DNA of 64,000 bases. It comes from Granulibacter bethesdensis (GTDB taxonomy: Bacteria > Pseudomonadota > Alphaproteobacteria > Acetobacterales > Acetobacteraceae). Both the position numbers and the translations under genes were made by a program. Numbering within the stretch: position 1 is the stretch's first letter; the number at the start of each line of letters is the position of its first letter. This document shows, piece by piece, positions 37,635 through 45,989 of the stretch. The notes under the pieces are model-generated. The model did not search any database, was not told the DNA's origin, and saw only the letters and a list, made by a program, of their open reading frames with translations. Location of the stretch: assembly GCF_001889525.1 (NCBI RefSeq), contig NZ_CP018192.1, positions 124,001-188,000 on the forward strand, given 5' to 3'.

Positions 37635-37685
37635 CAGAGGGCATAGTCACCCTTTGCCGGGAGCTGCCCCCCGGAGTCATGACCG

Positions 37686-38906
37686 GTGAAGCGATCTGTG
37701 AATACAGCGCCACAAAATGATGTTTTCGTGTTTCGGGATGGCCTGCCGCTGGATAATGGCGGCAGCCTGGACGGGATTCGCATTGCCTATCGTACCTATG
37801 GCGCGCTGAATGCAGAGGCCAGCAACGCGATTCTGGTGTGCCATGCGTTGACGGGGGATCAATATGTGGCTGATCCCAATCCCGTCACTGGCAAGCCTGG
37901 ATGGTGGTACGGTGTAGTAGGACCGGGCTGCCCGATTGATACCAACCGTTATTTCGTCATCTGCTCCAACGTGATTGGCGGTTGTATGGGCAGCACCGGG
38001 CCGCGTAGCCCCCATGATCCGGCCTTGCCGGATGATGCGCCCGGTGTGGAGTTGTGGGGAACCGATTTCCCCAGCCTGACCATCCGGGACATGGTGCGCG
38101 CCCAGAAAAAACTGATCGAGCATCTCGGCATTGCACGCCTGTTTGCGGTGATTGGTGGTTCTTTCGGTGGGATGCAGGCGCTGCAATGGGCGGCGAGCTA
38201 TCCGGATGCTGTGTTCGCGGCGATCCCGATTGCCACGGCGTCTTTCCATTCGGCGCAGAACATTGCCTTCAACGAGGTCGGGCGGCAGGCGATTTTCGGT
38301 GATCCGAACTGGAACGGGGGGGCCTACTGGCGCACCGGTCACATGCCGGAGCGCGGTCTGGCGGTCGCCCGGATGGTGGCCCATATCACCTATCTCAGTG
38401 AGCAGGCTCTGGCGCGGAAATTCGGACGCCGGGTACGTCGTGACGGGATGGGGGGGGAGACCGCCGCCAATCTGTTCGGAGAGATGTTCGAGGTCGAAAG
38501 CTATCTGCGCTATCAGGGTGGCGCGTTCGTGAAGCGGTTCGATGCCAACGCCTATCTGACCATCACCCGGGCTGCGGATCATTTCGATCTGGCGGAAGAA
38601 TATGGTGGGGATCTTGCGGCGGCGTTTGCTGGCACGAAAACACGGTTCTGCGTGATCTCCTTCAGTTCCGACTGGCTTTACCCCACGGCCGAGAGCCGCC
38701 ATATCGCCCGCGCCCTGAACCGGGTGGCGGCGAATGTGAGCTTCGTAGAAGTGACCTCCGACAAGGGACATGACGCGTTTCTGCTGGATGAACCGGATTT
38801 CCATCGGGTGCTGAATGGTTTTCTTGAGGGATGTGCCGATCATGCCGGGCTGGCGTTCAATGGTTTTGGCGATGGCTCCGCCTTGCTGCGGGTGGAGGTA
38901 TCATGA
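37686..38906 (+). CDS. metX: Homoserine O-acetyltransferase
   Basis: A 406-residue alpha/beta hydrolase-fold acyltransferase that activates homoserine for methionine synthesis. The nucleophile is Ser159 in [13 protein letters not shown]; the Asp is in FSSDWLYP and the His in DKGHDAFL. The start is the GTG at 37686 with GGAG about 10 bases upstream; the ATG at 37679 is out of frame. The stop overlaps metW (ATGA). It is divergent from the aromatic operon. Whether it uses acetyl- or succinyl-CoA cannot be told for certain from sequence. Confidence 0.93.
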   Translation: MKRSVNTAPQNDVFVFRDGLPLDNGGSLDGIRIAYRTYGALNAEASNAILVCHALTGDQYVADPNPVTGKPGWWYGVVGPGCPIDTNRYFVICSNVIGGCMGSTGPRSPHDPALPDDAPGVELWGTDFPSLTIRDMVRAQKKLIEHLGIARLFAVIGGSFGGMQALQWAASYPDAVFAAIPIATASFHSAQNIAFNEVGRQAIFGDPNWNGGAYWRTGHMPERGLAVARMVAHITYLSEQALARKFGRRVRRDGMGGETAANLFGEMFEVESYLRYQGGAFVKRFDANAYLTITRAADHFDLAEEYGGDLAAAFAGTKTRFCVISFSSDWLYPTAESRHIARALNRVAANVSFVEVTSDKGHDAFLLDEPDFHRVLNGFLEGCADHAGLAFNGFGDGSALLRVEVS

Positions 38907-39562
38907 ACAACCTGTCCTCTCCGCCCGAGCCTTCGCACGCCATGCGGCATAGTGGGCGGAACATGCGGCTTGATCTGCGTCTGATCGCGGAGATGATCGA
39001 GCCGCGTAGTCGTGTGCTGGATATTGGCTGTGGTGACGGTGCCTTGATCGAGCATCTGATGCGCACCCGTGGCTGTGATGCACGCGGGATCGAGATCGAC
39101 ATGGCGGAGGCAACGCGGGCGGTCGCACATGGCCTGTCGGTGATGCATGGTGATGCTGATGAGGATCTGGCGCATTACCCGGATGATGCGTTTGATTATG
39201 TCGTGTTGTCCCGCACACTTCAGGCAGTCGAACGCCCCCGGGAAGTGTTGCGTCAAATGTTGCGCATCGGCAGTCGGGCGCTGGTGAGCTTCCCCAATTT
39301 CGGGCACTGGCAGGTGCGGCTTCAGCTGCTGATGCGGGGGAGAATGCCCATGACCGGAGTCTGGAACCGTGCATGGCACGAGACCCCGAATATCCATCCC
39401 TGCACCATCCGCGATTTCTTCGAGTTGTGCGGGCAGGAAGGCTATCAGGTCGAACAATGGCTGGCAGCGGGGGAGGCCGGTCAGCGTTCTCCGTGGCGGC
39501 GCTCAGCTAGGCTTGCCAATCTGTTCGGGGAACAGGGCCTGTTCATGCTGCGCAAGGCATGA
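38903..39562 (+). CDS. metW: Methionine biosynthesis protein MetW
   Basis: A 219-residue methyltransferase-fold protein. Motif I is [14 protein letters not shown], and the MetW-specific blocks ([36 protein letters not shown]) are present. MetW is coupled to MetX and is needed for full activity in many proteobacteria. The ATG overlaps the metX stop. A strong terminator follows 2 bases after its stop. Confidence 0.92.
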   Translation: MNNLSSPPEPSHAMRHSGRNMRLDLRLIAEMIEPRSRVLDIGCGDGALIEHLMRTRGCDARGIEIDMAEATRAVAHGLSVMHGDADEDLAHYPDDAFDYVVLSRTLQAVERPREVLRQMLRIGSRALVSFPNFGHWQVRLQLLMRGRMPMTGVWNRAWHETPNIHPCTIRDFFELCGQEGYQVEQWLAAGEAGQRSPWRRSARLANLFGEQGLFMLRKA

Positions 39563-39564
39563 AA

Positions 39565-39591
39565 AAGCCCCGGCCTGACAGACCGGGGCTT
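39565..39591. terminator. Bidirectional terminator after metW
   Basis: AAGCCCCGG at 39565-39573 pairs perfectly with CCGGGGCTT at 39583-39591 around the loop CCTGACAGA. An A-run precedes it on the metW side. It separates metXW from the convergent membrane-protein gene at 39617. Confidence 0.75.
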
Positions 39592-39616
39592 GAAATCCAG
39601 GCGTGGTCAGTAGCGG

Positions 39617-39880
39617 TCACACCGTATTTGATGAACGACCGACGATGAAGCGGTAGATTGCCAGAATGATGATGGCGCCTACGACTGAGCCGATAAAGCG
39701 GGCGCCATCCTCGGGACCATACCAATGCAGAACGCGGCCAAGCCAGGTGGCAACCAGAGAGCCGCCAATGCCCAGCAGAATGGTGACGATGATACCACCC
39801 GGATCACGTCCCGGCATGATCAGCTTGGCCACTGCCCCAACGATCAGACCGATGAGAATAGTCCACAGAAGCGAAAACAT
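39617..39880 (-). CDS. GlsB/YeaQ/YmgE-family small membrane protein
   Basis: An 87-residue protein with three hydrophobic helices: LWTILIGLIVGAVAKLI, a glycine-rich GGIIVTILLGIGGSLVATWLG, and IGSVVGAIIILAIYRFIVG. The GLIVGAVAKLIMPGRDPGG block is diagnostic of the transglycosylase-associated (GlsB/YeaQ) family, which is linked to envelope or acid/general stress but of unknown mechanism. ATG 39880 gives the normal length; a longer reading to 39931 adds a non-conserved leader. It is the last core-like gene before the AT-rich island. Confidence 0.88.
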   Translation of the reverse strand: MFSLLWTILIGLIVGAVAKLIMPGRDPGGIIVTILLGIGGSLVATWLGRVLHWYGPEDGARFIGSVVGAIIILAIYRFIVGRSSNTV

Positions 39881-39970
39881 TGCGGTGCGCCTTTGATGCA
39901 GGTCTCCAGACTGATCATGACGCATGAACACTGAAAAGGTTCTGTCACGACTCAGTTTAGGTGATGCTGA

Positions 39971-40213
39971 TCAATGAAAGACACTCAAAGACACAGTTTT
40001 GTTGACAGATACAGATAGAAGGCCTGTTCGCTGAAAGAAATCGGATGTTTGCCTGTGCTTCATGGAATGGGGTTCCAGCGTGTTAAAGGCCAGTATGATT
40101 GGATACTTTACCAGAAATGCCATCACCATCGCTTTGGATTGATCAGCATGGTTGATATCGCTGTCTTCCGACATTGGCTCATATTTATCCATGTCATATA
40201 GGGTTATTTTCAT
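39971..40213 (-). CDS. Small orphan protein (80 aa)
   Basis: An open frame of 80 codons beginning MKITLYDMDKYEPMSEDSD, with AAGAGG about 9 bases upstream of the ATG. I recognise no family, signal peptide or clear membrane helix; a hydrophobic stretch AMVMAFLVKYPIILAF sits in the middle. It lies downstream of the paralogue pair on the same strand, in AT-rich DNA. It may be a real gene of the island or chance; composition alone does not decide. Confidence 0.35.
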   Translation of the reverse strand: MKITLYDMDKYEPMSEDSDINHADQSKAMVMAFLVKYPIILAFNTLEPHSMKHRQTSDFFQRTGLLSVSVNKTVSLSVFH

Positions 40214-40348
40214 ACATCATAACAGCCTCTTGAGCAGTCTTGACCTTGTAATGTTGAAATGGCGTGAAAATCGAATGCAGCACAGGTTTTTATCGAGCTA
40301 GATAGCATCAATATAGAATTCATGATAAACGGTGATATGTTTTTAGAA

Positions 40349-40894
40349 TCAAATATTGATATCAGGAATTTCCGTATCGTCTTCAAAAAAATCAAGCATA
40401 CAAACTTTAATACCCCAAATTGTACGAAGTTTTACCCCTGAATATAAAGTTGAAAAAGTGGAACCGCCTCTGCTATTCTGAACAACCATGGATTGTCCGT
40501 TGAAAATAATCTGTCTATATCCACGAATCATGAAATTCATTTCACAGATGCCGCCAGCTGTCATGAATTTCAATCGGCTGATATACTTCAAAGTATCAAC
40601 AACAAGCGGATTTTCGGGAAGAGATAAAGCGATCTGGGAAAAATGTATGATTGTAGTAGTTGTTGTGTTTGGATTGATAACAGGCTGCGGTGTCTTCAAT
40701 ACCTTTCCTTGTATATTTCTATTAGAATAAAACCATGCCCAGTTATTTTTGTAATTATTGTTATCGTAGAAATAAATATTATTTTTTGTCAAATTTCTAA
40801 TATAGAAAACTTTTGTTTCTTCTAAAGAAGCGGTGTAAGTGCCTATTTCTTCTAAAAGGCCGATCATTGCTCCGCTGTTCAAATTGGTAGTCAT
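40349..40894 (-). CDS. Unknown island protein, copy A of a paralogous pair
   Basis: A 181-residue protein with no signal peptide or membrane helix. It has a strong ribosome site (AAAGGAGAAAC before the ATG). It is clearly related to the next gene: both start M-T-x-N-L-N-[ST]-G-A, share FYIRNLT.N.IYFYD at about residues 30-43, a following W.. S..., I..P.QP.I, and end with LRTIWG..VC..D.F.DD...PDI.I. The pattern of short alternating strands suggests a beta-sandwich. I cannot name the family. A cytolysin-like (aegerolysin-type) fold is a guess based on an N-terminal N.T...I.....W pattern. Confidence 0.75.
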   Translation of the reverse strand: MTTNLNSGAMIGLLEEIGTYTASLEETKVFYIRNLTKNNIYFYDNNNYKNNWAWFYSNRNIQGKVLKTPQPVINPNTTTTTIIHFSQIALSLPENPLVVDTLKYISRLKFMTAGGICEMNFMIRGYRQIIFNGQSMVVQNSRGGSTFSTLYSGVKLRTIWGIKVCMLDFFEDDTEIPDINI

Positions 40895-40984
40895 ATTGTG
40901 TTTCTCCTTTTATGGATCTTCTAAAGATATTTTGATCCGTCAATAACAAAATAAAGAAAGGATGATGTTAAATTCTAATCAGAA

Positions 40985-41509
40985 CTATATGATCATGTCC
41001 GGAACGGTTTGATCATTTGTGAATACATCTATGATACATAAATCATAACCCCATATTGTTCTTAGATTTATATTTGAGAACAGATTGCAAACAGAAACTT
41101 CATTGCCATCCGTGCTTCGGCCTTTTTCAACATCTTTACCATTTTCTGTAATGGTGATGCGCCTGAATCCTCCAAATGTAAAATCAATAAAACAGTCGAT
41201 GCTATTTATTGTAAAATGAAACTGCATATATTTATTATTTATTCCTTGAGTGCTACCTTGAGATATATATATTATAGCATTTGTTGTTGAGTAATTATAT
41301 ATAATGGGCTGTGGAGGTTTTATTACAAGCGCATTGATTGATTGATCTGCAGAAAACCAAGTGAATTTAGGTTTATCATCGTAAAAGTATATTTTGTTGT
41401 CTGTAAGATTCCGTATATAAAATACAGTTGTCCCTACCAGTGAAGGCGTATGTGCAGGAATACCTTTCAAAAAACTGTTGAAGGCCCCGGTATTTAGATT
41501 TTCTGTCAT
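40985..41509 (-). CDS. Unknown island protein, copy B of a paralogous pair
   Basis: A 174-residue protein, paralogue of copy A. Shared blocks are the start (MTENLNTGAF versus MTTNLNSGAM), VFYIRNLTDNKIYFYDD, IKPPQPIIYNYSTTNAIIYIS, and the end LRTIWGYDLCIIDVFTND. The middle differs: it contains CFIDFTFGGFRRITITENGK where A has MNFMIRGYRQIIFNGQS, so the core layout is the same. It lacks a signal sequence. It sits 90 bases upstream of copy A and 53 bases downstream of the beta-trefoil gene, so the three probably form one transcript. Confidence 0.75.
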   Translation of the reverse strand: MTENLNTGAFNSFLKGIPAHTPSLVGTTVFYIRNLTDNKIYFYDDKPKFTWFSADQSINALVIKPPQPIIYNYSTTNAIIYISQGSTQGINNKYMQFHFTINSIDCFIDFTFGGFRRITITENGKDVEKGRSTDGNEVSVCNLFSNINLRTIWGYDLCIIDVFTNDQTVPDMII

Positions 41510-41562
41510 GGTTTTATCTTTCTAAACGGTGACGATAAAAAATTAATGAATTTTACACAGTA

Positions 41563-41982
41563 TTATGTTTCAAACGAAGTAACTTTGAATTTACTATTTT
41601 CGTCGATTGTGTTACTTCTTGTTTCTATATTATTATTTCCATCCCTTGAAACTAGACCTATATACATTCCTGTATCGGCACGAAGAGCAATAGTGTCTTT
41701 ATCAAAAACTTCCAATTTAAATACGCAGAAGGGATCCATCTGGCTTTTTGCAGCCTCGATTGTTTGTGCATATCCCCGATATATTCTACTCAAATATGCA
41801 TTATTGACCGCATAAAGGGCGACGTTTTCCTCGCCAAGAAATATAAGAGAAAGATTGCACCAACTATCAATGGAGGACTTCGCCGCTTCAATTGTCTGCT
41901 TACCATCTCTGGCAATAACGGAAAGGAATAAATTATTGGAGGCTTTAAGAGCAATCTTTGCTGTCACATAATTGACCATCAT
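41563..41982 (-). CDS. Beta-trefoil (fascin-like) repeat protein
   Basis: A 139-residue protein made of three tandem repeats of about 43-45 residues. Repeat 1 has KIALKASNNLFLSVI...TIEAAKSSID, repeat 2 VALYAVNNAYLSRIYRG...TIEAAKSQMD, repeat 3 TIALRADTGMYIGLVSRDG...IETRSNTID. The hydrophobic/IE-AAK/D-F-V pattern repeated three times is that of fascin-type beta-trefoils, which bind actin or carbohydrate in other organisms. There is no signal peptide. It is the first gene of the island's minus-strand row, so it may act together with the paralogue pair. ATG ATG at the start leaves two options. Confidence 0.75.
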   Translation of the reverse strand: MMVNYVTAKIALKASNNLFLSVIARDGKQTIEAAKSSIDSWCNLSLIFLGEENVALYAVNNAYLSRIYRGYAQTIEAAKSQMDPFCVFKLEVFDKDTIALRADTGMYIGLVSRDGNNNIETRSNTIDENSKFKVTSFET

Positions 41983-42581
41983 TTTATCCTTATGTTGATA
42001 AAGTGGTTATTTTGCCAAGCAGAAAAATTTGATTCACTTGCAGGGTGGGTTGTTTACTTTTAGTAAATTTTTGATGAACTCTTATAGTAAGACAATCAAC
42101 AAATTTTTTCTTGCGTAAAGAAAAATAACCCTGTTCTAAATAAAAAACAAGTTAATATTTTTTGTGTTATAAAATTTTAACTTAATAAATACTTTTTGCT
42201 ATATTTTTTTATATTATATTCTACTTTTGGTAGGAATTAATGTCCTAATAATTGATAGACAAGTTTCCAAATAAAATTTTCTGTGTGCTTTTGATAAAGT
42301 CGCTCGCAATCTGGTCTGTTTAAAACGAACGAGGATCAGCACCTAATATTAAGAGAGGCAAGCCTTCAACATACAGGAAAAACGGCGATATCAGAGAGCT
42401 ACTGAATGAAATTGTGTATGTGCTACATTGTTGTACACTGACCTCTGCATAGTATAGAGATCATTATTTTGCGCCATAAGAACCCTGTCCATCAATCAGA
42501 GCAAAGTAATGGTATTGCCTGTCGGGCATTCGTGCACTGGGGATTTCCACATGGCGGCTGCGAAAGACGCCACTGCATCAG
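41983..42581. other. AT-rich intergenic region with IS remnant
   Basis: A 599-base gap between the island genes and the sensor-kinase stop. The part from 42060 to 42300 is nearly all A+T and probably carries the promoter of the island genes. The section 42330-42452 shows the transposase-like fragment listed separately. No intact gene, tRNA or clear terminator is visible. Confidence 0.5.
42330..42452 (+). pseudogene. Possible IS5-type transposase N-terminal remnant
   Basis: Read on the plus strand in the frame of 42351, this gives APNIKRGKPSTYRK..DIRELLNEIVYVLH and then a stop at 42450-42452. Intact IS5-family transposases have an N-terminal domain with a G-[RK]-P-x-x-x followed by D-[IL]-R-x-[LV]-[LM]-N-x-I-x-Y-[VL]-L-R. 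The fit is short but matches at many of these positions, and the usual follow-on (TGCxWR) is lost. No terminal inverted repeats were found. Called as a decayed fragment. Confidence 0.35.
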
Positions 42582-44090
42582 TTATATCTTTCCGAGCTGC
42601 AGGTGAATTGTGGATTTGTCTGCCTCCTCTCCGTCAGATAAAGTCTTTGGCGCGGCCGCATGCAGGATGAGCACGGCACGCAGGCCGGGGTTGTTATCTT
42701 CAAGTCGCAGGACACCACCATGTAGTTGAGCCACTGCTTGCACCAGAGCGAGACCAAGACCTGATCCGGGCGTGCTGCGCGCTGTTTCACCGCGGAAAAA
42801 ACGCTCTGTCGCCCGGTTGCGGTCGGCTTCCGGAATACCGGGGCCGTTATCTGCAACCAGTGCAAAAATATCTGCTCCATTACGCCAGCCGCTCAAATGC
42901 AGCGTGCCGCCGGTGGGAAGGAATTTGATGGCATTGTCGAGCATATTTGCCAAAGCCTGTTGCAGCAGGCTGCGATCACCGAAAATCGGCAGCGGATTGG
43001 GGCAGTCGAACACGAACAGAAGGTTTTTCTCTTCGGCCAGCGGTTCGTACAGCTCACAGAGATCAGCCAGAATGGGTTGAAGGTCCGTGGTGGCAAAAGC
43101 TGATCGTCTCGCGCCGCTTTCAATTTCCGCGATCCGCAACAGGCCCTGAAAAATTGCGGTGACACCATCCAGATCGGCAATGGCGCGCTCGACCGCGGCA
43201 GCCAGTTTGGTGTCTTCCTCGCTATAGGTCAGCGCATCTTCCAGACGGGCGCGGACCCGGGCAATGGGGGTGCGCAGATCGTGGGCGATGGCGTTGGAGA
43301 CCTGCTTCACGCCCTCCATCAGACGACCGATCCGGTCCAGCATGTCATTGACGGTTTCGGCCAGACGATCAAACTCGTCTCCCCGCCCGGAGAGTTTGAC
43401 ACGGCGGGTTAAGTTCCCGGCCCCGATGGCGGCGGCAACAGAGGAGATATCGGCCAGTGACCGCCGGAACAGCCCCCTGACCACCAAAGCCCCCGCAATG
43501 CTCAGGGCGACAACGACCACCATGGCCCAGACCAGCGATCCGGTCAGCAGATCCCGCAGCCGTGCCCGCGCCTGTACATCGCGCCCGATCAGAAGATGAA
43601 AGCCGCTGGGCAGGTCGAAGCGGCGGATACGCGCCAGAGACTTGGTTCCGGCCCGTTGGATCGACAATTCGAACCAGGTATTGGTCGTGTTCATCTGGCT
43701 TGGCCAATGCGCCAGATTACCGGCGATTCGCCTCTGCTCGGGATCAGTCAGTAGATAGATCGCATCATCATCCAGATTTTCACTGAGACGTTCCTGAATC
43801 CCCTGCACAAGGGCAGGCAGTCCACCATCGTTCCAGCGCTCCGCCAGCCCCTGTGCATCGGTGAGAATGGCTGTCTCGGTCTGGCGGTTCAGCAGACCGG
43901 CCGTGGTCCACCACAGAAAAACCGCCAGAGCCAGGGCGCTGATGGCGAACAGCCCCGCATAGAGCATGGCGAAGCGCACGCTGGCGGAGGGCACCAGCGA
44001 GAGATTGCGCCGGAAGGCCCGCAGCCACAGACTCCAGCGGCGCAGCAGGGACCGCCGGGGAAGGGAGGGCAAGTGCCCCCCTTCAGCCAT
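42582..44090 (-). CDS. Sensor histidine kinase (two-component)
   Basis: A 502-residue inner-membrane kinase. Helix 1 is FAMLYAGLFAISALALAVFL; a periplasmic domain of about 110 residues follows; helix 2 is GSLVWAMVVVVALSIAGALVV; then a HAMP domain. The phospho-acceptor H-box is AIAHDLRTPIARVRA, with the N box DNAIKFLPTGG, G1 DNGPGIPEADR and G2 GSGLGLALVQA. It overlaps the response-regulator gene by 8 bases, so the pair is coupled. The signal it senses is unknown. The HtrA protease two genes upstream suggests envelope stress. Confidence 0.92.
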   Translation of the reverse strand: MAEGGHLPSLPRRSLLRRWSLWLRAFRRNLSLVPSASVRFAMLYAGLFAISALALAVFLWWTTAGLLNRQTETAILTDAQGLAERWNDGGLPALVQGIQERLSENLDDDAIYLLTDPEQRRIAGNLAHWPSQMNTTNTWFELSIQRAGTKSLARIRRFDLPSGFHLLIGRDVQARARLRDLLTGSLVWAMVVVVALSIAGALVVRGLFRRSLADISSVAAAIGAGNLTRRVKLSGRGDEFDRLAETVNDMLDRIGRLMEGVKQVSNAIAHDLRTPIARVRARLEDALTYSEEDTKLAAAVERAIADLDGVTAIFQGLLRIAEIESGARRSAFATTDLQPILADLCELYEPLAEEKNLLFVFDCPNPLPIFGDRSLLQQALANMLDNAIKFLPTGGTLHLSGWRNGADIFALVADNGPGIPEADRNRATERFFRGETARSTPGSGLGLALVQAVAQLHGGVLRLEDNNPGLRAVLILHAAAPKTLSDGEEADKSTIHLQLGKI

Positions 44091-44763
44091 CCGCCCGGAG
44101 CATATAGCCGGCGTTTCGCACGGTATGGATCAGGCTGACGGTAAAGGGTTTGTCCACTTTCTGTCGCAGGCGGGAGACATGGACGTCGATCACGTTGGTC
44201 TGCGGGTCGAAATGATAATCCCATACGCCTTCCAGCAGCATGGTGCGGGTCACGACCTGATCGGCATGGCGCATCAGGAATTCCAGCAGACGAAACTCCC
44301 GTGGCTGAAGGTCTATTTTCTGGCCGCCGCGCTTTACGCCGCGGGACAGCAGATCCATTTCCAGATCTGCAACCACCAGCTTGGTGGTCGGGGCATCGGT
44401 CTTGCCGCGTCGGGTCAGTGCTTCCACACGGGCCAGCAGCTCGGAAAAGGCGAAGGGTTTGGAGAGGTAGTCATCGCCGCCCGCTTTCAACCCTTTCACT
44501 CTCTCATCCACACCACTGAGCGCGGAGAGAAACAGAACCGGTGTATTGACATCCTGGCTGCGCAGGGTTTCCAGCAGGCGCAGACCATCGATGCCGCCCG
44601 GCAGCATACGATCGAGCACGATGGCATCGAAATTTTCGCTGGCGGCCATGAACAGCCCGTCCCGTCCGTTATCCCGGTGCTCTACCGTATGGCCTGCCTC
44701 GCGCAGTCCTTTCACGATGAAGCCGGCTACGTCCTTATCGTCTTCAACAAGTAAAATGCGCAT
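44083..44763 (-). CDS. OmpR-family response regulator
   Basis: A 226-residue DNA-binding regulator. The receiver domain has acidic residues EDD at 7-9, phospho-acceptor Asp51 in LDRMLPGGIDG, and Lys103 in LSKPFAFSEL. The winged helix follows with the LTRREFRLLEFLMRH-like block (LQPREFRLLEFLM) and TNVIDVHVSRLRQK. It follows the protease gene by 3 bases and overlaps the kinase gene. It probably controls this operon and other targets. Confidence 0.93.
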   Translation of the reverse strand: MRILLVEDDKDVAGFIVKGLREAGHTVEHRDNGRDGLFMAASENFDAIVLDRMLPGGIDGLRLLETLRSQDVNTPVLFLSALSGVDERVKGLKAGGDDYLSKPFAFSELLARVEALTRRGKTDAPTTKLVVADLEMDLLSRGVKRGGQKIDLQPREFRLLEFLMRHADQVVTRTMLLEGVWDYHFDPQTNVIDVHVSRLRQKVDKPFTVSLIHTVRNAGYMLRADG

Positions 44764-44766
44764 TCT

Positions 44767-45843
44767 TCAGCCTGCGTGTTCTGCCGGTCGGCGACCGACG
44801 GTGATCTCTATATCGACGTCACGTCCCTGACGCTGTACTGTTAGGCGGGCAGTGCTGCCGGGGGGTATGGCGGCAATGGCGCGGATCAGACTGCGGGCGC
44901 TCTGCACGGCAGCGCCGTTGACGGCCTCCACCAGATCGCCAGCACGAAGCCCGCTCCGCGCTGCTGGTCCATTTCTGTCGACACTGGCGATCAGCACGCC
45001 TGCCATATCGGTCTGGCTGGAATCCTCAACGGCGACCCCCAGCCAGCCGCGGTCGATATGGCCTTTGCTGCGCAGGATTTCCACCACATGGGCGGCCAGT
45101 TCGGCAGGGATGGCGAAGCCGATTCCGACGGAGCCGCCAGTGGGGGAGACGATGGCGGTGTTCAGCCCGACTACCTGCCCGGCCATATTAAAGGTTGGGC
45201 CGCCGGAATTGCCGGGATTGATGGGTGCATCAAGCTGCAGAAAATCGTCGAACGGGCCTGCCCCGATGTCGCGCCCGCGAGCGGATACGATCCCCGCAGT
45301 GACGGACCCGCCCAGCCCGAAAGGATTCCCGGCGGCAAGAATCCAGTCCCCGACCTCCACCACATGGCTGTCGCCCCATGTGACATAGGGCAGCGGGCGG
45401 CTGGTATTCACCTTGATGACGGCAATATCGGTCAGATCGTCAATCCCCAGCACACGGGCCGGAAGTTCCGAACCATCGGAGAGGGAGACGATGATACGGT
45501 CGGCATGGCCGACCACATGGTTATTGGTGATGATGATGCCCGATGGATCGAGGATGAAGCCCGATCCTGCCCCCATGACCTGTTCCCTCCGTCCACGCAG
45601 TTTGTCGCGAAACTGCTTTTCGAACGGCGTGCCTTTCAGCTCTGGCGGCATCTGCGCCAGTGCTTCCTGTGGTGAGAGCGATTCGGTAACGGCGATATTC
45701 ACCACGGCCGGCATGATTTTCTTGACCAGCGGGGCAAAGCTGTCCGGTGCCGTGCGAGCCTGACAGGCGCTGGTGGACAGCAGTATTGCCGCCAGCATGA
45801 CGGTGCAGAAAGCACGGCGGCGATTTGGGCGGCCATTTGGCAT
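44767..45843 (-). CDS. HtrA/Deg-type serine protease with one PDZ, lipobox-bearing
   Basis: A 358-residue trypsin-like protease. Catalytic residues are His109 (NNHVVG), Asp139 (DLTDIAV) and Ser213 (GNSGGP), followed by a single PDZ domain (about 255-345). The N-terminus ends in STSAC with Cys27, so it is predicted to be a lipoprotein rather than free in the periplasm. Length and one PDZ resemble DegS more than DegP. It heads a three-gene run with a response regulator (3 bases apart) and kinase, suggesting an envelope-stress module. Confidence 0.9.
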   Translation of the reverse strand: MPNGRPNRRRAFCTVMLAAILLSTSACQARTAPDSFAPLVKKIMPAVVNIAVTESLSPQEALAQMPPELKGTPFEKQFRDKLRGRREQVMGAGSGFILDPSGIIITNNHVVGHADRIIVSLSDGSELPARVLGIDDLTDIAVIKVNTSRPLPYVTWGDSHVVEVGDWILAAGNPFGLGGSVTAGIVSARGRDIGAGPFDDFLQLDAPINPGNSGGPTFNMAGQVVGLNTAIVSPTGGSVGIGFAIPAELAAHVVEILRSKGHIDRGWLGVAVEDSSQTDMAGVLIASVDRNGPAARSGLRAGDLVEAVNGAAVQSARSLIRAIAAIPPGSTARLTVQRQGRDVDIEITVGRRPAEHAG

Positions 45844-45989
45844 GCAATCAGAAACCTTAAGAATCTGTCATTCTAAGCGTAACCCACATTCGATCCCATG
45901 GCGTCAAGCCTTCAGCGCCAGGACAAAATTTTTCTTGAAATTTTTTATGATCGGTTTTGCCGTCCCATCTTCAGCGGAGGGGGAGAAAT

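Larger units (their letters stand above)
39932..42581. mobile_element. AT-rich genomic island of atypical composition
   Basis: From here to the end of the sensor-kinase gene the sequence is visibly AT-rich against a GC-rich background, with A/T homopolymers throughout. Its genes (80-aa orphan, two paralogues, beta-trefoil) have no counterpart elsewhere in the window and are all on the minus strand. At the right edge is a fragment resembling an IS5-type transposase. I found no integrase, tRNA or flanking direct repeat. Transfer is an inference from composition and the IS trace. Confidence 0.6.

Noticed and set aside
37635-37685. SAM riboswitch upstream of metX
   Set aside because: The gap is short and has only a small GC hairpin (CCGGG...CCCGG); the SAM-II conserved core is not present.
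40210-40395. A 61-codon minus-strand frame overlapping the 3' end of copy A
   Set aside because: It needs a TTG start inside the paralogue gene and has no ribosome site or known motif.
45844-45989. Terminator or small RNA between the HtrA gene and hrpB
   Set aside because: The gap has A/T runs (AAATTTTTCTTGAAATTTTTT) and a short AGAAT-N5-ATTCT repeat, but no stable GC-rich stem.
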